Shown piece by piece: positions 15,125 through 23,416 of a stretch of 27,781 nucleotides of DNA. The notes under the pieces were generated by a model. The model did no database searches. It was not told the DNA's origin and saw nothing but the letters and a program-made list of their open reading frames with translations. Source of the stretch: Anaerolineae bacterium (lineage in GTDB: Bacteria > Chloroflexota > Anaerolineae > B4-G1). Made by a program: the position numbers and the translations under genes. Where the stretch lies: assembly GCA_030612585.1 (NCBI GenBank), contig JAUWNP010000041.1, positions 1 to 27,781 of the forward strand. The letters are read 5' to 3'. Each line of letters opens with the position of its first letter. Position 1 is the first letter of the stretch.

Positions 15125-16456
15125 ATGTCCAGTGATTTGATTACTCGCGTGCAAGAGGATGGGGTGCGGTTCATCAGCCTCCAGTTTACTGACATCCTGG
15201 GGATGATCAAGAGTGTCACGATCCCTGTGGGCCGGCTTGAGGAGGTCTTGGAACAGGGGGTTTGGTTCGACGGCTCGTCCATCGAAGGATTCGCTCGCAT
15301 CTATGAGAGTGACATGGTGCTGGTGCCCGACCAGACCACGTATCAGGTGTTCCCGTGGAGTGCGCCGGAGCGGCGGCGAGCGCGTCTGATCTGCGACGCC
15401 CACGGCCCTGATGGCCAGCCCTCGCTCAGCGTGCCGCGCATGGTGCTGAAGCGCAACCTGGCCCGGACCGCAGAGTTGGAGTACGTTTATAACGTCGGCC
15501 CTGAAATGGAATTCTTCCTGTTCAAGCGTAACGACGAGCGTCCAACCCAGCCTGTCCCGCACGATGTGGGGAGTTACTTCGACTTCTCCCCCCGTGATGA
15601 GGCGCAGCAGGTGCGCAGCGAGATCATCCTGGCACTGGAGGGGATGGGTTTGCAGGTAGAGATGAGCCATCACGAGTGTGCTATTGGTCAACACGAAATT
15701 GACTTCCGCTACGCCGACGCGCTGACCAGTGCCGACAACGTCGTCACGTTCAAGTATACCGTGCGGGCGATAGCGGCTAGTCACGGCATCTACGCCAGTT
15801 TCATGCCCAAGCCCATCTTCGGTATCGCTGGCTCGGGCATGCACACACACCAGAGTTTCTTCGACGCCGAGGGGCGCAATCTGTTTTACGACCCGGACGA
15901 CGAACATAACCTCTCGCGGCTGGCCTACAATTTCATCGCGGGGCAGATGATGCACGCCCGGGCGCTGGCGGCGGTGGTAGCCCCGACGGTCAACAGTTAC
16001 AAGCGGTTGACGCCAGGCTACGAAGCGCCGGTCTACATCTGCTGGGCGCAACTCAACCGCTCGGCGTTGATTCGCGTCCCGGGGCATGGGCGACAGCATG
16101 AGGGAGCCACGCGAGCCGAATTACGCTGCCCCGATCCCAGCGCCAATCCCTACCTGGCTTTCACGGCCATGCTCGCGGCGGGCCTCGATGGTATTGAGCG
16201 GGACCTGACTCCGCCCCCCCCGGTCAATGAAGACGTCTACAATTTCGACAAGCGCGACCTGCGTGAGCGGGCCATCGGCACGCTGCCAGATACGCTGGCC
16301 GAGGCGCTGGATGCGCTGGAACAGGATGAGGTGATCCAGGAGGCGTTGGGGCCGGCCATCACCGCGGCATTTATGCGGGCCAAGCGGGTGGAATGGGACG
16401 AGTACCGCATCCAGGTGACGAACTGGGAATTGGAACGTTACCTGGAGACGGCGTGA
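15125..16456 (+). CDS. glnA: Glutamine synthetase, type I
   Basis: A 443-residue GSI enzyme that makes glutamine from glutamate, ammonia and ATP. The N-terminal beta-grasp region contains Q-F-T-D-I-L-G and W-F-D-G-S-S-I-E-G-F. The catalytic domain starts with G-P-E-M-E-F-F-L-F (about 125-133), with metal- and ATP-site segments H-H-E, G-S-G-M-H-T-H and R-x-E-L-R-C-P-D-P-S-A-N-P-Y-L. The size matches the shorter GSI-alpha type, which is usually feedback-inhibited and not adenylylated. The loop R-V-P-G-H-G-R-Q-H-E-G-A-T before the last motif is somewhat longer than in Bacillus GlnA. AGGAG at 15114-15118 sets the start. It may be co-transcribed with aspS, as no terminator is seen in the 68-bp gap. 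Confidence 0.96.
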   Translation: MSSDLITRVQEDGVRFISLQFTDILGMIKSVTIPVGRLEEVLEQGVWFDGSSIEGFARIYESDMVLVPDQTTYQVFPWSAPERRRARLICDAHGPDGQPSLSVPRMVLKRNLARTAELEYVYNVGPEMEFFLFKRNDERPTQPVPHDVGSYFDFSPRDEAQQVRSEIILALEGMGLQVEMSHHECAIGQHEIDFRYADALTSADNVVTFKYTVRAIAASHGIYASFMPKPIFGIAGSGMHTHQSFFDAEGRNLFYDPDDEHNLSRLAYNFIAGQMMHARALAAVVAPTVNSYKRLTPGYEAPVYICWAQLNRSALIRVPGHGRQHEGATRAELRCPDPSANPYLAFTAMLAAGLDGIERDLTPPPPVNEDVYNFDKRDLRERAIGTLPDTLAEALDALEQDEVIQEALGPAITAAFMRAKRVEWDEYRIQVTNWELERYLETA

Positions 16457-16465
16457 GGAGTGCTC

Positions 16466-16483
16466 GCGCAACTTGCGCTTTTT
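16466..16483 (+). terminator. Short intrinsic terminator after glnA
   Basis: GCGCA (16466-16470) and TGCGC (16474-16478) form a 5-bp stem with a 3-nt loop, followed by TTTTT (16479-16483), 9 bp after the glnA stop. Its right arm overlaps the -35 box of the next promoter. Confidence 0.55.
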
Positions 16484-16501
16484 GCCAATGCATGGTATAT
16501 T
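16473..16501 (+). promoter_or_regulatory. Promoter of the 6S RNA
   Basis: TTGCGC (16473-16478), 17-bp spacer, TATATT (16496-16501). Predicted start is near 16508, which coincides with the 5' arm of the closing helix of the predicted RNA. Confidence 0.55.
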
Positions 16502-16507
16502 TCAAAT

Positions 16508-16680
16508 GACCCTGCTGTGTGCGTGATAGCCGTTTTTGCGTTTTGAGCCAACACCTATCGAAACGGGGGCTGTCTCTTCAGAGAGGAATGCGATAGCCTA
16601 CGGGCAAGGCAGACCACTGAGCAGGCTCCCACCTGCGAAAACAGGTTCAAAACACTTCGGCACACGGCACGGCGGGGTTC
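16508..16680 (+). ncRNA. ssrS: Probable 6S RNA
   Basis: About 173 nt without a coding frame. 6S RNA mimics an open promoter and sequesters the sigma-70 RNA polymerase holoenzyme. The 3' half contains C-T-C-C-C-A-C-C-T followed closely by A-G-G-T-T-C-A-A (16626-16650), a conserved hallmark of the 6S 3' strand, preceded by GACCACTGAGC. The ends pair as a closing helix: CCCTGC (16510-16515) with GCGGGG (16672-16677), and GTGTGC (16517-16522) with GCACAC (16660-16665). Size, the long rod with a central region rich in unpaired bases, and its own promoter all fit. The exact ends are estimates. Calling it from memory of the consensus leaves some doubt; a covariance-model search would settle it. Confidence 0.7.
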
Positions 16681-16697
16681 GGTCTGATGTGTGATTG

Positions 16698-16727
16698 CAG
16701 ACGCCACCGGTACATCGGTGGCGTCTG
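16698..16727. repeat. Perfect 12-bp hairpin downstream of the 6S RNA
   Basis: CAGACGCCACCG (16698-16709) pairs with CGGTGGCGTCTG (16716-16727) over a 6-nt loop. There is no T-run, so it is a weak candidate for a terminator; it may protect the 3' end of the RNA or be a REP-like repeat. Confidence 0.6.
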
Positions 16728-16739
16728 TGCTATGCGCTC

Positions 16740-16768
16740 TTGACTTGGTTCTGTTTTTATGCTATCCT
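16740..16768 (+). promoter_or_regulatory. Promoter of the metallo-beta-lactamase-fold gene
   Basis: TTGACT (16740-16745), 17-bp spacer, TATCCT (16763-16768). Start expected near 16775, about 33 nt before the ATG. Confidence 0.5.
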
Positions 16769-16807
16769 CTCTACTCGCTATTCACGTCATTCAGTACGAG
16801 GTACGTT

Positions 16808-17638
16808 ATGCTCCGAGAACGGGTCTCCAACGACATTCACGTCTTCACCAGTGATTTATATGCCCAGGTGACAGCCGGGCTGATCGTGACTCGCGAGGGT
16901 GCGATTCTGATAGACAGCATGCCTTTTCCTGTCGAGGCGCGCGAGATAGCGGCATTCGTCGCTCGGGTCTGCCGACCTGGTGTGCGATACGTGATTCTGA
17001 CCCATTATCACGCCGATCATACCTACGGCGCTTATCTCTTCCCCCAGGCCGATGTGATGGGGCACGCGCTCTGTCGAAAGTTGCTCGTCAGCCGCGGCAT
17101 ACCAGCGTTGAAAGAGACGCAGGCCGAAGAGCCTGACCTTGAGGAGGTCACGTTGCGTCTGCCCGACATTACGTTCGATAGCGGGGAGATAGGGCTTCAG
17201 TTGGCGGGCAAAGTGGTGCGACTGATCCACGCGCCAGGTCATTCACCAGACATGGTGATGGTGTACGTTGAAAATGACCGCGTGCTGTTTGCGGCCGATG
17301 CGGTGATGCCGGTGCCGTCTATTGTGGACGGTGATGTGGAGGCACTGAGAGCGTCCTTGCGGAAAGTAGCAGAATTGCCAGTAGAGAATCTGGTGCAAGG
17401 GCACGGAGAGGTTATTCTACGTGGAGAGGTGCAGGGCGTGGTGCGGGTCAGTCTAGCCTATCTGGACACAATTGAGGCCAAGGTAGCCAAGGCGATCAAG
17501 AGCGGGAAGGGTGAGGAGGAATTACGAGGGAGCAGTATCGAATCCTGTGGATTGTCGCGCATCCCGCTTAACGGGCTGGTACAGCAGATCCACGTGGCCA
17601 ATCTTTTGGCTCTGTACGATCGTTTGGTCTCACGGTGA
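16808..17638 (+). CDS. Metallo-beta-lactamase-fold hydrolase
   Basis: A 276-residue protein of the metallo-beta-lactamase/glyoxalase II fold. The zinc-binding set is complete: H-Y-H-A-D-H near residue 62, the next His in A-P-G-H-S-P-D, the bridging Asp in F-A-A-D-A, and a late His in V-Q-G-H-G-E. The N-terminal strands (V-S-N-D-I-H-V-F, G-L-I-V-T, G-A-I-L-I-D-S-M) are those of stand-alone hydrolases. The substrate could be a thioester, lactone or phosphodiester and cannot be decided. The ATG at 16808 has GAGGT at 16798-16802; a longer frame upstream overlaps the promoter and is rejected. It ends 16 bp from a convergent operon without a visible terminator. Confidence 0.88.
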   Translation: MLRERVSNDIHVFTSDLYAQVTAGLIVTREGAILIDSMPFPVEAREIAAFVARVCRPGVRYVILTHYHADHTYGAYLFPQADVMGHALCRKLLVSRGIPALKETQAEEPDLEEVTLRLPDITFDSGEIGLQLAGKVVRLIHAPGHSPDMVMVYVENDRVLFAADAVMPVPSIVDGDVEALRASLRKVAELPVENLVQGHGEVILRGEVQGVVRVSLAYLDTIEAKVAKAIKSGKGEEELRGSSIESCGLSRIPLNGLVQQIHVANLLALYDRLVSR

Positions 17639-17654
17639 GTGATAACGTTGGGAT

Positions 17655-18340
17655 CTACAATCTATACTTCAGCAGCGCCCAGATTGCGCGCAGCCCGTCG
17701 CACCAGTTGATCTTCTTGCCCTCGGCGAAGGAGCGGGGCTGGTACGAGATTGGCACCTCGTGGATGCGTATTCCTCGTCGCAGTATCTTACTGGTCACCT
17801 CCGGGCAGAATTCGAAGCCATTGGATTGCAGGTCGAGATCACGGAGAAGGTCGGCGCGGAAAGCCTTGTAGCCGGTCGCTTCATCGGTGATGTGCGAGCC
17901 GTACAGCAGGTTGACGACCCAACTCAGCAGTCGCCCGCCCCAGTAGAAACTCCACGATGAGCGAGGGTTCCGGTGCAGGTTGCGTGAGCCGTAGACCACT
18001 TGCACCGCCGGGTCTTCGAAAGGGGCCAGTAGCCTGGGGAGTTCCTGGGGGGTGTATTCCAGGTCGGCGTCCTGGGTGATGACGACGTCACCTGTGACGT
18101 GCTCCAACGCTGTACGGATGGCTGCCCCCTTGCCCCGGTTTCGCTCGTGGTGCACGATCTTCGGCGGGTTGGGCCAGCGGGTGGCCAGTGTGGTCAGAAC
18201 AGCATCAGTCCCGTCGGTCGAGCCGTCGTTCACGACGATGATTTCTTTCTCAACGGTGTCGAGTTCGACTTCTAGCACCTGCTCGACGACCTGGGTGATG
18301 GTTGCGGCCTCGTTGTAGACCGGGATGATAACCGAGATTT

Positions 18341-18344
<4 letters not shown>
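17655..18344 (-). CDS. GT2 family glycosyltransferase (polyprenyl-phosphate sugar synthase type)
   Basis: A 229-residue cytoplasmic GT-A enzyme resembling dolichol-phosphate mannosyltransferase (DPM1) without a membrane domain. V-I-I-P-V-Y-N-E opens the fold, V-N-D-G-S-T-D-G-T binds the nucleotide sugar, R-N-R-G-K-G-A-A-I-R-T-A follows, and Q-D-A-D-L-E-Y carries the DxD-like metal site. G-Y-K-A-F-R and E-V-P-I-S-Y are late family motifs. It would load a sugar on polyprenyl phosphate, a donor for GT-C enzymes such as the two at 8.3-11.9 kb. The start is taken as the GTG at 18344, which overlaps the preceding stop as GTGA; a longer ATG start upstream would overlap that gene by 60 nt. It is the last gene of the operon. 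Confidence 0.9.
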
Positions 18345-19269
<925 letters not shown>

Positions 19270-19270
<1 letters not shown>

Positions 19271-19893
19271 TAGGCCTGTTCCTCCAGCAGCCCTCTGATG
19301 CGCGCGGCGACCATCTCGATGGCGACCTCGTTGAAGCCCCCCTCCGGGATGATAACGTTGGCGTAGCGCTTGCTGGGCTCGACGAACTCCAGATGCATCA
19401 GGCGCACGGTCGAGAGGTACTGCTCGCAGACTGACTTGACACTGCGGCCTCGCTCCTCGATGTCGCGTCGCAGTCGGCGGATGAAGCGCACGTCAGCGTC
19501 GGTGTCCACGTAGAGTTTGACGTCGAACAGTGCTCGCAGTTCGGGCTCGGCGAAGACCAGGATGCCTTCGACCAGGATCACTGGCGCTGGTTTCACGTGG
19601 CGCGTGCGCTGCGTGCGCGTGTGGGTGGTGAAGTCGTAGATGGGGATTTCCACGGCTCGCCCGACGCGCAGTATCTTCAAGTGCTCAATCAGCAGTTCGG
19701 TCTCCAATGAGTCGGGGTGATCGAAGTTGACCTGGTTGCGCAGGCGCGCTGGGAGGTGACTGTGGTCGCGGTAATAGGCGTCGTGGGGAATGTAGGTGAT
19801 GTGCTCGGCTCCCACGCGCTGCAGAATCTGGTTTGCTACTGTCGTCTTACCCGACCCGGTTCCACCGGCCACCCCTATCAAGATTGGTTGCAT
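19270..19893 (-). CDS. udk: Uridine kinase
   Basis: A 207-residue P-loop kinase that phosphorylates uridine and cytidine in pyrimidine salvage. Walker A G-G-T-G-S-G-K-T-T (about 10-18), P-H-D-A-Y-Y-R-D, N-F-D-H-P-D-S and Y-D-F-T-T-H-T-R are all uridine-kinase signatures, with V-I-L-V-E-G-I-L-V-F as Walker B and a lid rich in Arg (R-R-L-R-R-D-I-E-E-R-G-R). Length is standard. AGGAGAGGAA directly upstream sets the ATG at 19893. Its place ahead of an epimerase and a glycosyltransferase is suggestive of UDP-sugar supply, but may be only operon drift. Confidence 0.95.
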
Positions 19894-19925
19894 TTCCTCT
19901 CCTGTCCAGTATCAATCATCCAGCA

Positions 19926-20627
19926 TCAAGGATACGTCAGTGCCATCGAGATGAGCAACGATGCTGCCACGACGGTCAGTCCTGCTCGCAGCCGGGGGTG
20001 CTGGCGCGGTCCCAGCCGGGTCGCGCTCCAGGCCAGCCACGTCCCTGCCAACCCGCCCTCGCTGGTGGTTCCCCCCCACACCGTTCCTCGTTGCCACAGG
20101 TTTACCAGCGCCGTGCCGCCCACCAGCAATGTCAGCAGCACGTAAGTGGCAGTAATCAACCGTTCGCTGTGAGATGTCTGGGCGGCGATCATACTCAGGG
20201 CCTCGCCCAATACCCGCGCTCCAAGCCCTCCGCAGATGACAACTGCCAACTCCACCGGCAGCACGAGGGGGCTGCTGGACTCACCGGCCACGGGCTTCGA
20301 GGCCCATAAGAGACCAGCCCACGCCAGTATCAGCGCAGGCAGGATGAGCATTATATTGCTCCAGGGAGAGGGGCACTGGCGATGGATGCCTGATGGGGCA
20401 GCCAGGGCCGCTATCAGGATCAGGCGCAGGGCGGGCGTGGATATGCTATGATCCCCTTGCCACGCAAACAGCGTCCCGATCAACAGAAGCACCCCTGCCA
20501 GCCAGCCGATAGCCCGCACGGCGTGAGAGAGCCCTGGCACTTGTCGGAAGATGCCCCACAGTGCCAGTCCTGCCGCTGCCAGCAACGTGCCGCAGGCCAG
20601 TCCGGTGAAGATCACGGCAGCCGGCAT
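19926..20627 (-). CDS. CcsA-like membrane protein with a degenerate WWD motif
   Basis: A 233-residue protein with about seven hydrophobic helices. It directly follows a ResB-like gene (1 nt between stop and start), the normal partner in system II cytochrome c maturation. In the expected haem-handling segment I see V-W-G-G-T-T-S-E-G-G-L-A-G-T-W-L-A-W, where CcsA normally has W-G-x-x-W-x-W-D; only the first W-G and later Trp residues survive. Possible haem-ligand His residues occur (S-H-A-V-R, G-D-H-S, T-S-H-S-E-R). Either it is a strongly diverged CcsA or a ResC-related protein with another role. The homology call is tentative and rests partly on context. Confidence 0.55.
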   Translation of the reverse strand: MPAAVIFTGLACGTLLAAAGLALWGIFRQVPGLSHAVRAIGWLAGVLLLIGTLFAWQGDHSISTPALRLILIAALAAPSGIHRQCPSPWSNIMLILPALILAWAGLLWASKPVAGESSSPLVLPVELAVVICGGLGARVLGEALSMIAAQTSHSERLITATYVLLTLLVGGTALVNLWQRGTVWGGTTSEGGLAGTWLAWSATRLGPRQHPRLRAGLTVVAASLLISMALTYP

Positions 20628-20628
20628 G

Positions 20629-21801
20629 TCAGGTCCCCTTGTTTCTCGCCAGGTTTGGTGGGAGGTCGCCGGTGCCCTTGGCTTCCCCGCTTTCCTCTCG
20701 CAGCCAGAACCGGCGCGCGGGCCACGCTGTGCTTCCTAGTAGTCCCGCGACCAGGAGCACAAGGCCCACGCAGGTGGGCCAGAGACCTGGGTTGAAAGTG
20801 GTGGTCAGCCGCGCGTAAGGGATACTTCTGAGATCCAACGTCACTCCCTCCACCGTCAGTTCCGCATCTCCTTCCACCACTGTCTCGGTTGCCAGCCGCC
20901 CGGGTGGGCTGCGGTAGAACTGGACGAGCACGGGGCTGTGTGCCTCGACAACGTGACCGGGTTGCTGCGCCAGCCGGATGCCCAATTGAGCCTCCGGGAT
21001 GGCGAAGTGCTGATCCTCGGTGAGTGCTACTGTCAGTTGCGTGACCGGGTCGGCCTCGGCGGCTTGTTGGAGTAGCAGCGGTTGTCCTGTGTCATCGGCG
21101 GCGCTGACCCGCATGCCGGGCCCGCGCTCTTCGACAAACGTTATGATACCGGGGCTGTGTGTTACCCTGCGGGCGTCATCGTCCACCGCCACCCATTCTT
21201 TGGTGTCGGGCAGTGTGATTCTCTTGCTGCTTTGGACGATCAACCCCTCGACGCGCCAGCCCCACAAGTGGGTGAGGAGTAACCCGACCAGCAGCAGCAG
21301 TCCGCCAGCGTGAGCCAGCAGGGGGAACAGATTGGCCCACGGCCAGCGGTCGGCCTGGAAGAGGGGAGGGGTACTCAACACCCGATAGTGCCGGCGGCGC
21401 AAGTTCTCTATCGCGCCAGGCAGTTGCATGCCCGCGAGTCTCTCCCATTCTCCCGCTGGCTTTGCTATCTCTCGGCTCTGCCGCAGCCAGCCGCCATTTT
21501 CTATCAACCGCAGCAGCAGGCAGCCAGCGAGAAGCGCGAGAAGCGCGCGGAAGCCGAAGGAGCGCGTGATCGTGAACAAGCCCAGCGCCTGTAGCATTTG
21601 GGTTGCTTTACTGAAGCGGGCCTGGGCTTCAGAAAGCTGCCGCGCGTAGGCTACAGGGTCGGCCAGGGGTATTTGGGGCAACCACGCTGTGATGGTCAGC
21701 CCGGCTGCGATGACCAGCAGCAATGCGATCAGCAAACCGTCGCTGGTCGCAACCCGCCATACGGCTCGCCAGGGGTCGCGTCGTGGGGTTTGAGTAATCA
21801 T
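20629..21801 (-). CDS. ResB-like cytochrome c biogenesis protein
   Basis: A 390-residue protein with the ResB/Ccs1 layout: an N-terminal helix (L-L-I-A-L-L-L-V-I-A-A-G-L), a long loop, a second helix (F-G-F-R-A-L-L-A-L-L-A-G-C-L-L-L-R-L), a third (L-L-A-H-A-G-G-L-L-L-L-V-G-L-L-L), a large extracytoplasmic domain of about 190 residues, and a final helix (C-V-G-L-V-L-L-V-A-G-L-L-G) before a short basic tail. ResB with ResC carries haem to apocytochromes. H-A-G-G in the third helix is where ResB has a conserved His. The frame extends upstream into the tRNA gene, so the ATG at 21801 is chosen. The SD is weak (AGCAGGA). First gene of the minus-strand operon. Confidence 0.75.
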   Translation of the reverse strand: MITQTPRRDPWRAVWRVATSDGLLIALLLVIAAGLTITAWLPQIPLADPVAYARQLSEAQARFSKATQMLQALGLFTITRSFGFRALLALLAGCLLLRLIENGGWLRQSREIAKPAGEWERLAGMQLPGAIENLRRRHYRVLSTPPLFQADRWPWANLFPLLAHAGGLLLLVGLLLTHLWGWRVEGLIVQSSKRITLPDTKEWVAVDDDARRVTHSPGIITFVEERGPGMRVSAADDTGQPLLLQQAAEADPVTQLTVALTEDQHFAIPEAQLGIRLAQQPGHVVEAHSPVLVQFYRSPPGRLATETVVEGDAELTVEGVTLDLRSIPYARLTTTFNPGLWPTCVGLVLLVAGLLGSTAWPARRFWLREESGEAKGTGDLPPNLARNKGT

Positions 21802-21810
21802 TCCTGCTCT

Positions 21811-21840
21811 GCTAGAAAGAAGGCCCCTTACGCGGGGCCT
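21811..21840 (-). terminator. Terminator of tRNA-Thr
   Basis: On the minus strand AGGCCCC and GGGGCCT (21840-21834 and 21827-21821) form a 7-bp stem with a 6-nt loop, followed by TCTTTCT. It lies between the tRNA and the ResB-like gene, so the operon either starts within about 15 bp of this point or relies on read-through. Confidence 0.7.
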
Positions 21841-21849
21841 GCGTAGCAG

Positions 21850-21922
21850 AGCCACCCTTGGGACTTGAACCCAAAACCTACCGCTTACGAAGCGGTTGCT
21901 CTGCCGATTGAGCTAGGGTGGC
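21850..21922 (-). tRNA. tRNA-Thr (anticodon CGT)
   Basis: A complete 73-nt cloverleaf: acceptor GCCACCC/GGGTGGC, D-arm GCTC..GAGC, anticodon arm ACCGC/GCGGT with loop TTCGTAA (anticodon CGT, reading ACG), T-arm TTGGG/CCCAA with TTCAAGT loop. The discriminator base is T and CCA is not encoded. It has its own promoter and terminator. Confidence 0.97.
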
Positions 21923-21931
21923 GCGTGGATA

Positions 21932-21960
21932 ATTATACCAGCATCACAGGTCATTGGCAA
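21932..21960 (-). promoter_or_regulatory. Promoter of tRNA-Thr
   Basis: Minus strand: TTGCCA (21960-21955), 17-bp spacer, perfect TATAAT (21937-21932). The start falls about 3 nt before the mature tRNA 5' end. Its -35 lies 5 bp from the -35 of the divergent MFS promoter. Confidence 0.75.
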
Positions 21961-21965
21961 ATGGC

Positions 21966-21994
21966 TTGGCTACTGGGGGAATAGAGTGTATAAT
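21966..21994 (+). promoter_or_regulatory. Promoter of the MFS gene, back-to-back with the tRNA promoter
   Basis: TTGGCT (21966-21971), 17-bp spacer, perfect TATAAT (21989-21994). Predicted start near 22001, leader about 63 nt. Confidence 0.65.
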
Positions 21995-22063
21995 CACTAG
22001 GTTTGTCCATTCTGGTGCTACCCGCTTTGCGCACGGCTGGCGGAGGCACCTTGTGAGTATACT

Positions 22064-23314
22064 ATGTCCAAAACCACTATTATCTCCAAGTCTCCCGTAT
22101 CTTGGCGACGCAATCTGCTCGCCATCTGGTTCGCCGAACTAGTGGCTATCATTGGCTTCACCTTCGTTATCCCCTTACTGCCGCTCTACGTACAGGAGTT
22201 AGGCGTGCAGGGCGAGCAGGAGGTCAGAATCTGGTCCGGGGTTGTTTTCTCCGCTCACGCGGTGACGATGGCGATTTTCGGCCCCATCTGGGGCGCGCTC
22301 AGCGATCGTTATGGTCGCAAGGTGATGGTCGAGAGGGCGATGTCTGCCGGAGCCATCCTGATCACTTTGATGGGCTTCGCGCAGAGCGTGGAGCAACTGG
22401 CGCTCCTGCGCGCTTTGCAGGGGGCGCTGACCGGGACGGTCACCGCAGCGAACGTGCTCGTCGCCACGACCGCGCCTCGCAAGCGCGTCGGCTATGCCCT
22501 GGGCATGCTCCAGATGGCGATCTACGCTGGAGCCTCGGCTGGCCCACTCCTGGGAGGGCTGGTGGCCGATAGTTTTGGCTACAGGGCGGCTTTCTGGGTC
22601 ACGGGTGCGCTGCTGTTCCTCGCTGCGTTGGGAGTGCAGATCTTCGTCAAGGAGAAATTTCGCCCCGTCGCACCGCCGGTGAGCGAGCAGGCTTCTGCCG
22701 ATGCGGACAGGATGACCCTGCGCCGCCGCGTATGGGACCGACTGTCCCCGGTTCTGGGTTCGCCGCCACTGCTCAGCGTGCTGGGGGTGCGCTTCCTGAT
22801 GCGGTTGGGGGGGCGTTTGTTAGGGCCGGTGTTGCCGCTCTTCATCCAGGAGATCGCTCCGGCCGGCGCCCGTGTGGCTTCTATCTCTGGGTTGGTCAGC
22901 GGGGTGGGCGCTGCAGCCGGTGCGTTGGGTGCGCTGGGGTTGGGGCGGCTCGGCGACCGCAGGGGCTACCGTGGCATCCTGGTGGCTTGCGCGATGGGTT
23001 CGGCTGTGTGTTACTTGTCTCAGTTTTTTGTTGGTGACCTCGGCTGGTTGCTATTCTTACAGGCGGGAGCGGGGCTGGCGATGGGGGGCATCCTGGCCTC
23101 GATCAGTGCCTTGTTGGCCTCGTTGGCGCCGGAGGGGCGCGAGGGGATCGTCTACGGGGTGGATGCCAGCGTGGTGTCGGTTGCCAATGCCATCGGGCCG
23201 ATGACGGGCAGCGCGCTGGCGGTCTGGCTGGGACTGCGTGAACCTTTTTTGTTCGCGGCTATTATCTTCGTACTGGCTGGAGTTGCTGCGGCTAGGCTGT
23301 TGCCCAGGCGTTAG
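22064..23314 (+). CDS. MFS efflux transporter
   Basis: A 416-residue major facilitator superfamily exporter with about 12 membrane helices in two halves. Motif A is G-A-L-S-D-R-Y-G-R-K (about 84-93), with its echo G-R-L-G-D-R-R-G-Y-R in the second half, and the first half also has the L-L-R-A-L-Q-G motif B pattern and A-G-P-L-L-G-G (motif C-like, typical of drug antiporters). The central loop is about 35 residues. The substrate is unknown. The nearest SD-like GGAGG is about 18 nt upstream of this ATG, so initiation is probably weak. A frameshifted copy of its last 47 codons lies at 25351-25456. Confidence 0.92.
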   Translation: MSKTTIISKSPVSWRRNLLAIWFAELVAIIGFTFVIPLLPLYVQELGVQGEQEVRIWSGVVFSAHAVTMAIFGPIWGALSDRYGRKVMVERAMSAGAILITLMGFAQSVEQLALLRALQGALTGTVTAANVLVATTAPRKRVGYALGMLQMAIYAGASAGPLLGGLVADSFGYRAAFWVTGALLFLAALGVQIFVKEKFRPVAPPVSEQASADADRMTLRRRVWDRLSPVLGSPPLLSVLGVRFLMRLGGRLLGPVLPLFIQEIAPAGARVASISGLVSGVGAAAGALGALGLGRLGDRRGYRGILVACAMGSAVCYLSQFFVGDLGWLLFLQAGAGLAMGGILASISALLASLAPEGREGIVYGVDASVVSVANAIGPMTGSALAVWLGLREPFLFAAIIFVLAGVAAARLLPRR

Positions 23315-23317
23315 GGG

Positions 23318-23343
23318 ACAGGCCGCATCACCGCGGGCCCTGT
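23318..23343 (+). terminator. Possible terminator hairpin after the MFS gene
   Basis: ACAGGCCGC (23318-23326) pairs with GCGG (23333-23336) and CCTGT (23339-23343) with a 2-nt bulge. The T-run (23356 onward) is displaced, so termination may be weak. Confidence 0.35.
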
Positions 23344-23364
23344 GTGCCGTGTTGCCTTTTTCAT

Positions 23365-23393
23365 TTGACCTTCAGCACGAGTTCGTGTATATT
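23365..23393 (+). promoter_or_regulatory. Promoter of the adenylate cyclase gene
   Basis: TTGACC (23365-23370), 17-bp spacer, TATATT (23388-23393). Start expected near 23400, so the leader is only about 17 nt but includes the SD AGGAG (23406-23410). Confidence 0.65.
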
Positions 23394-23416
23394 TGGGTGT
23401 AGGATAGGAGAAGCCC

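Noticed and set aside
16691..16807. N-terminal extension of the metallo-hydrolase with a hydrophobic, signal-like segment
   Set aside because: It would be encoded by the predicted promoter and the 12-bp hairpin; the ATG at 16808 has a good SD and starts the normal fold.
21802..21855. Longer ResB-like start inside the tRNA gene
   Set aside because: It would be encoded by the tRNA 3' part and its terminator; the ATG at 21801 is the first start beyond them.
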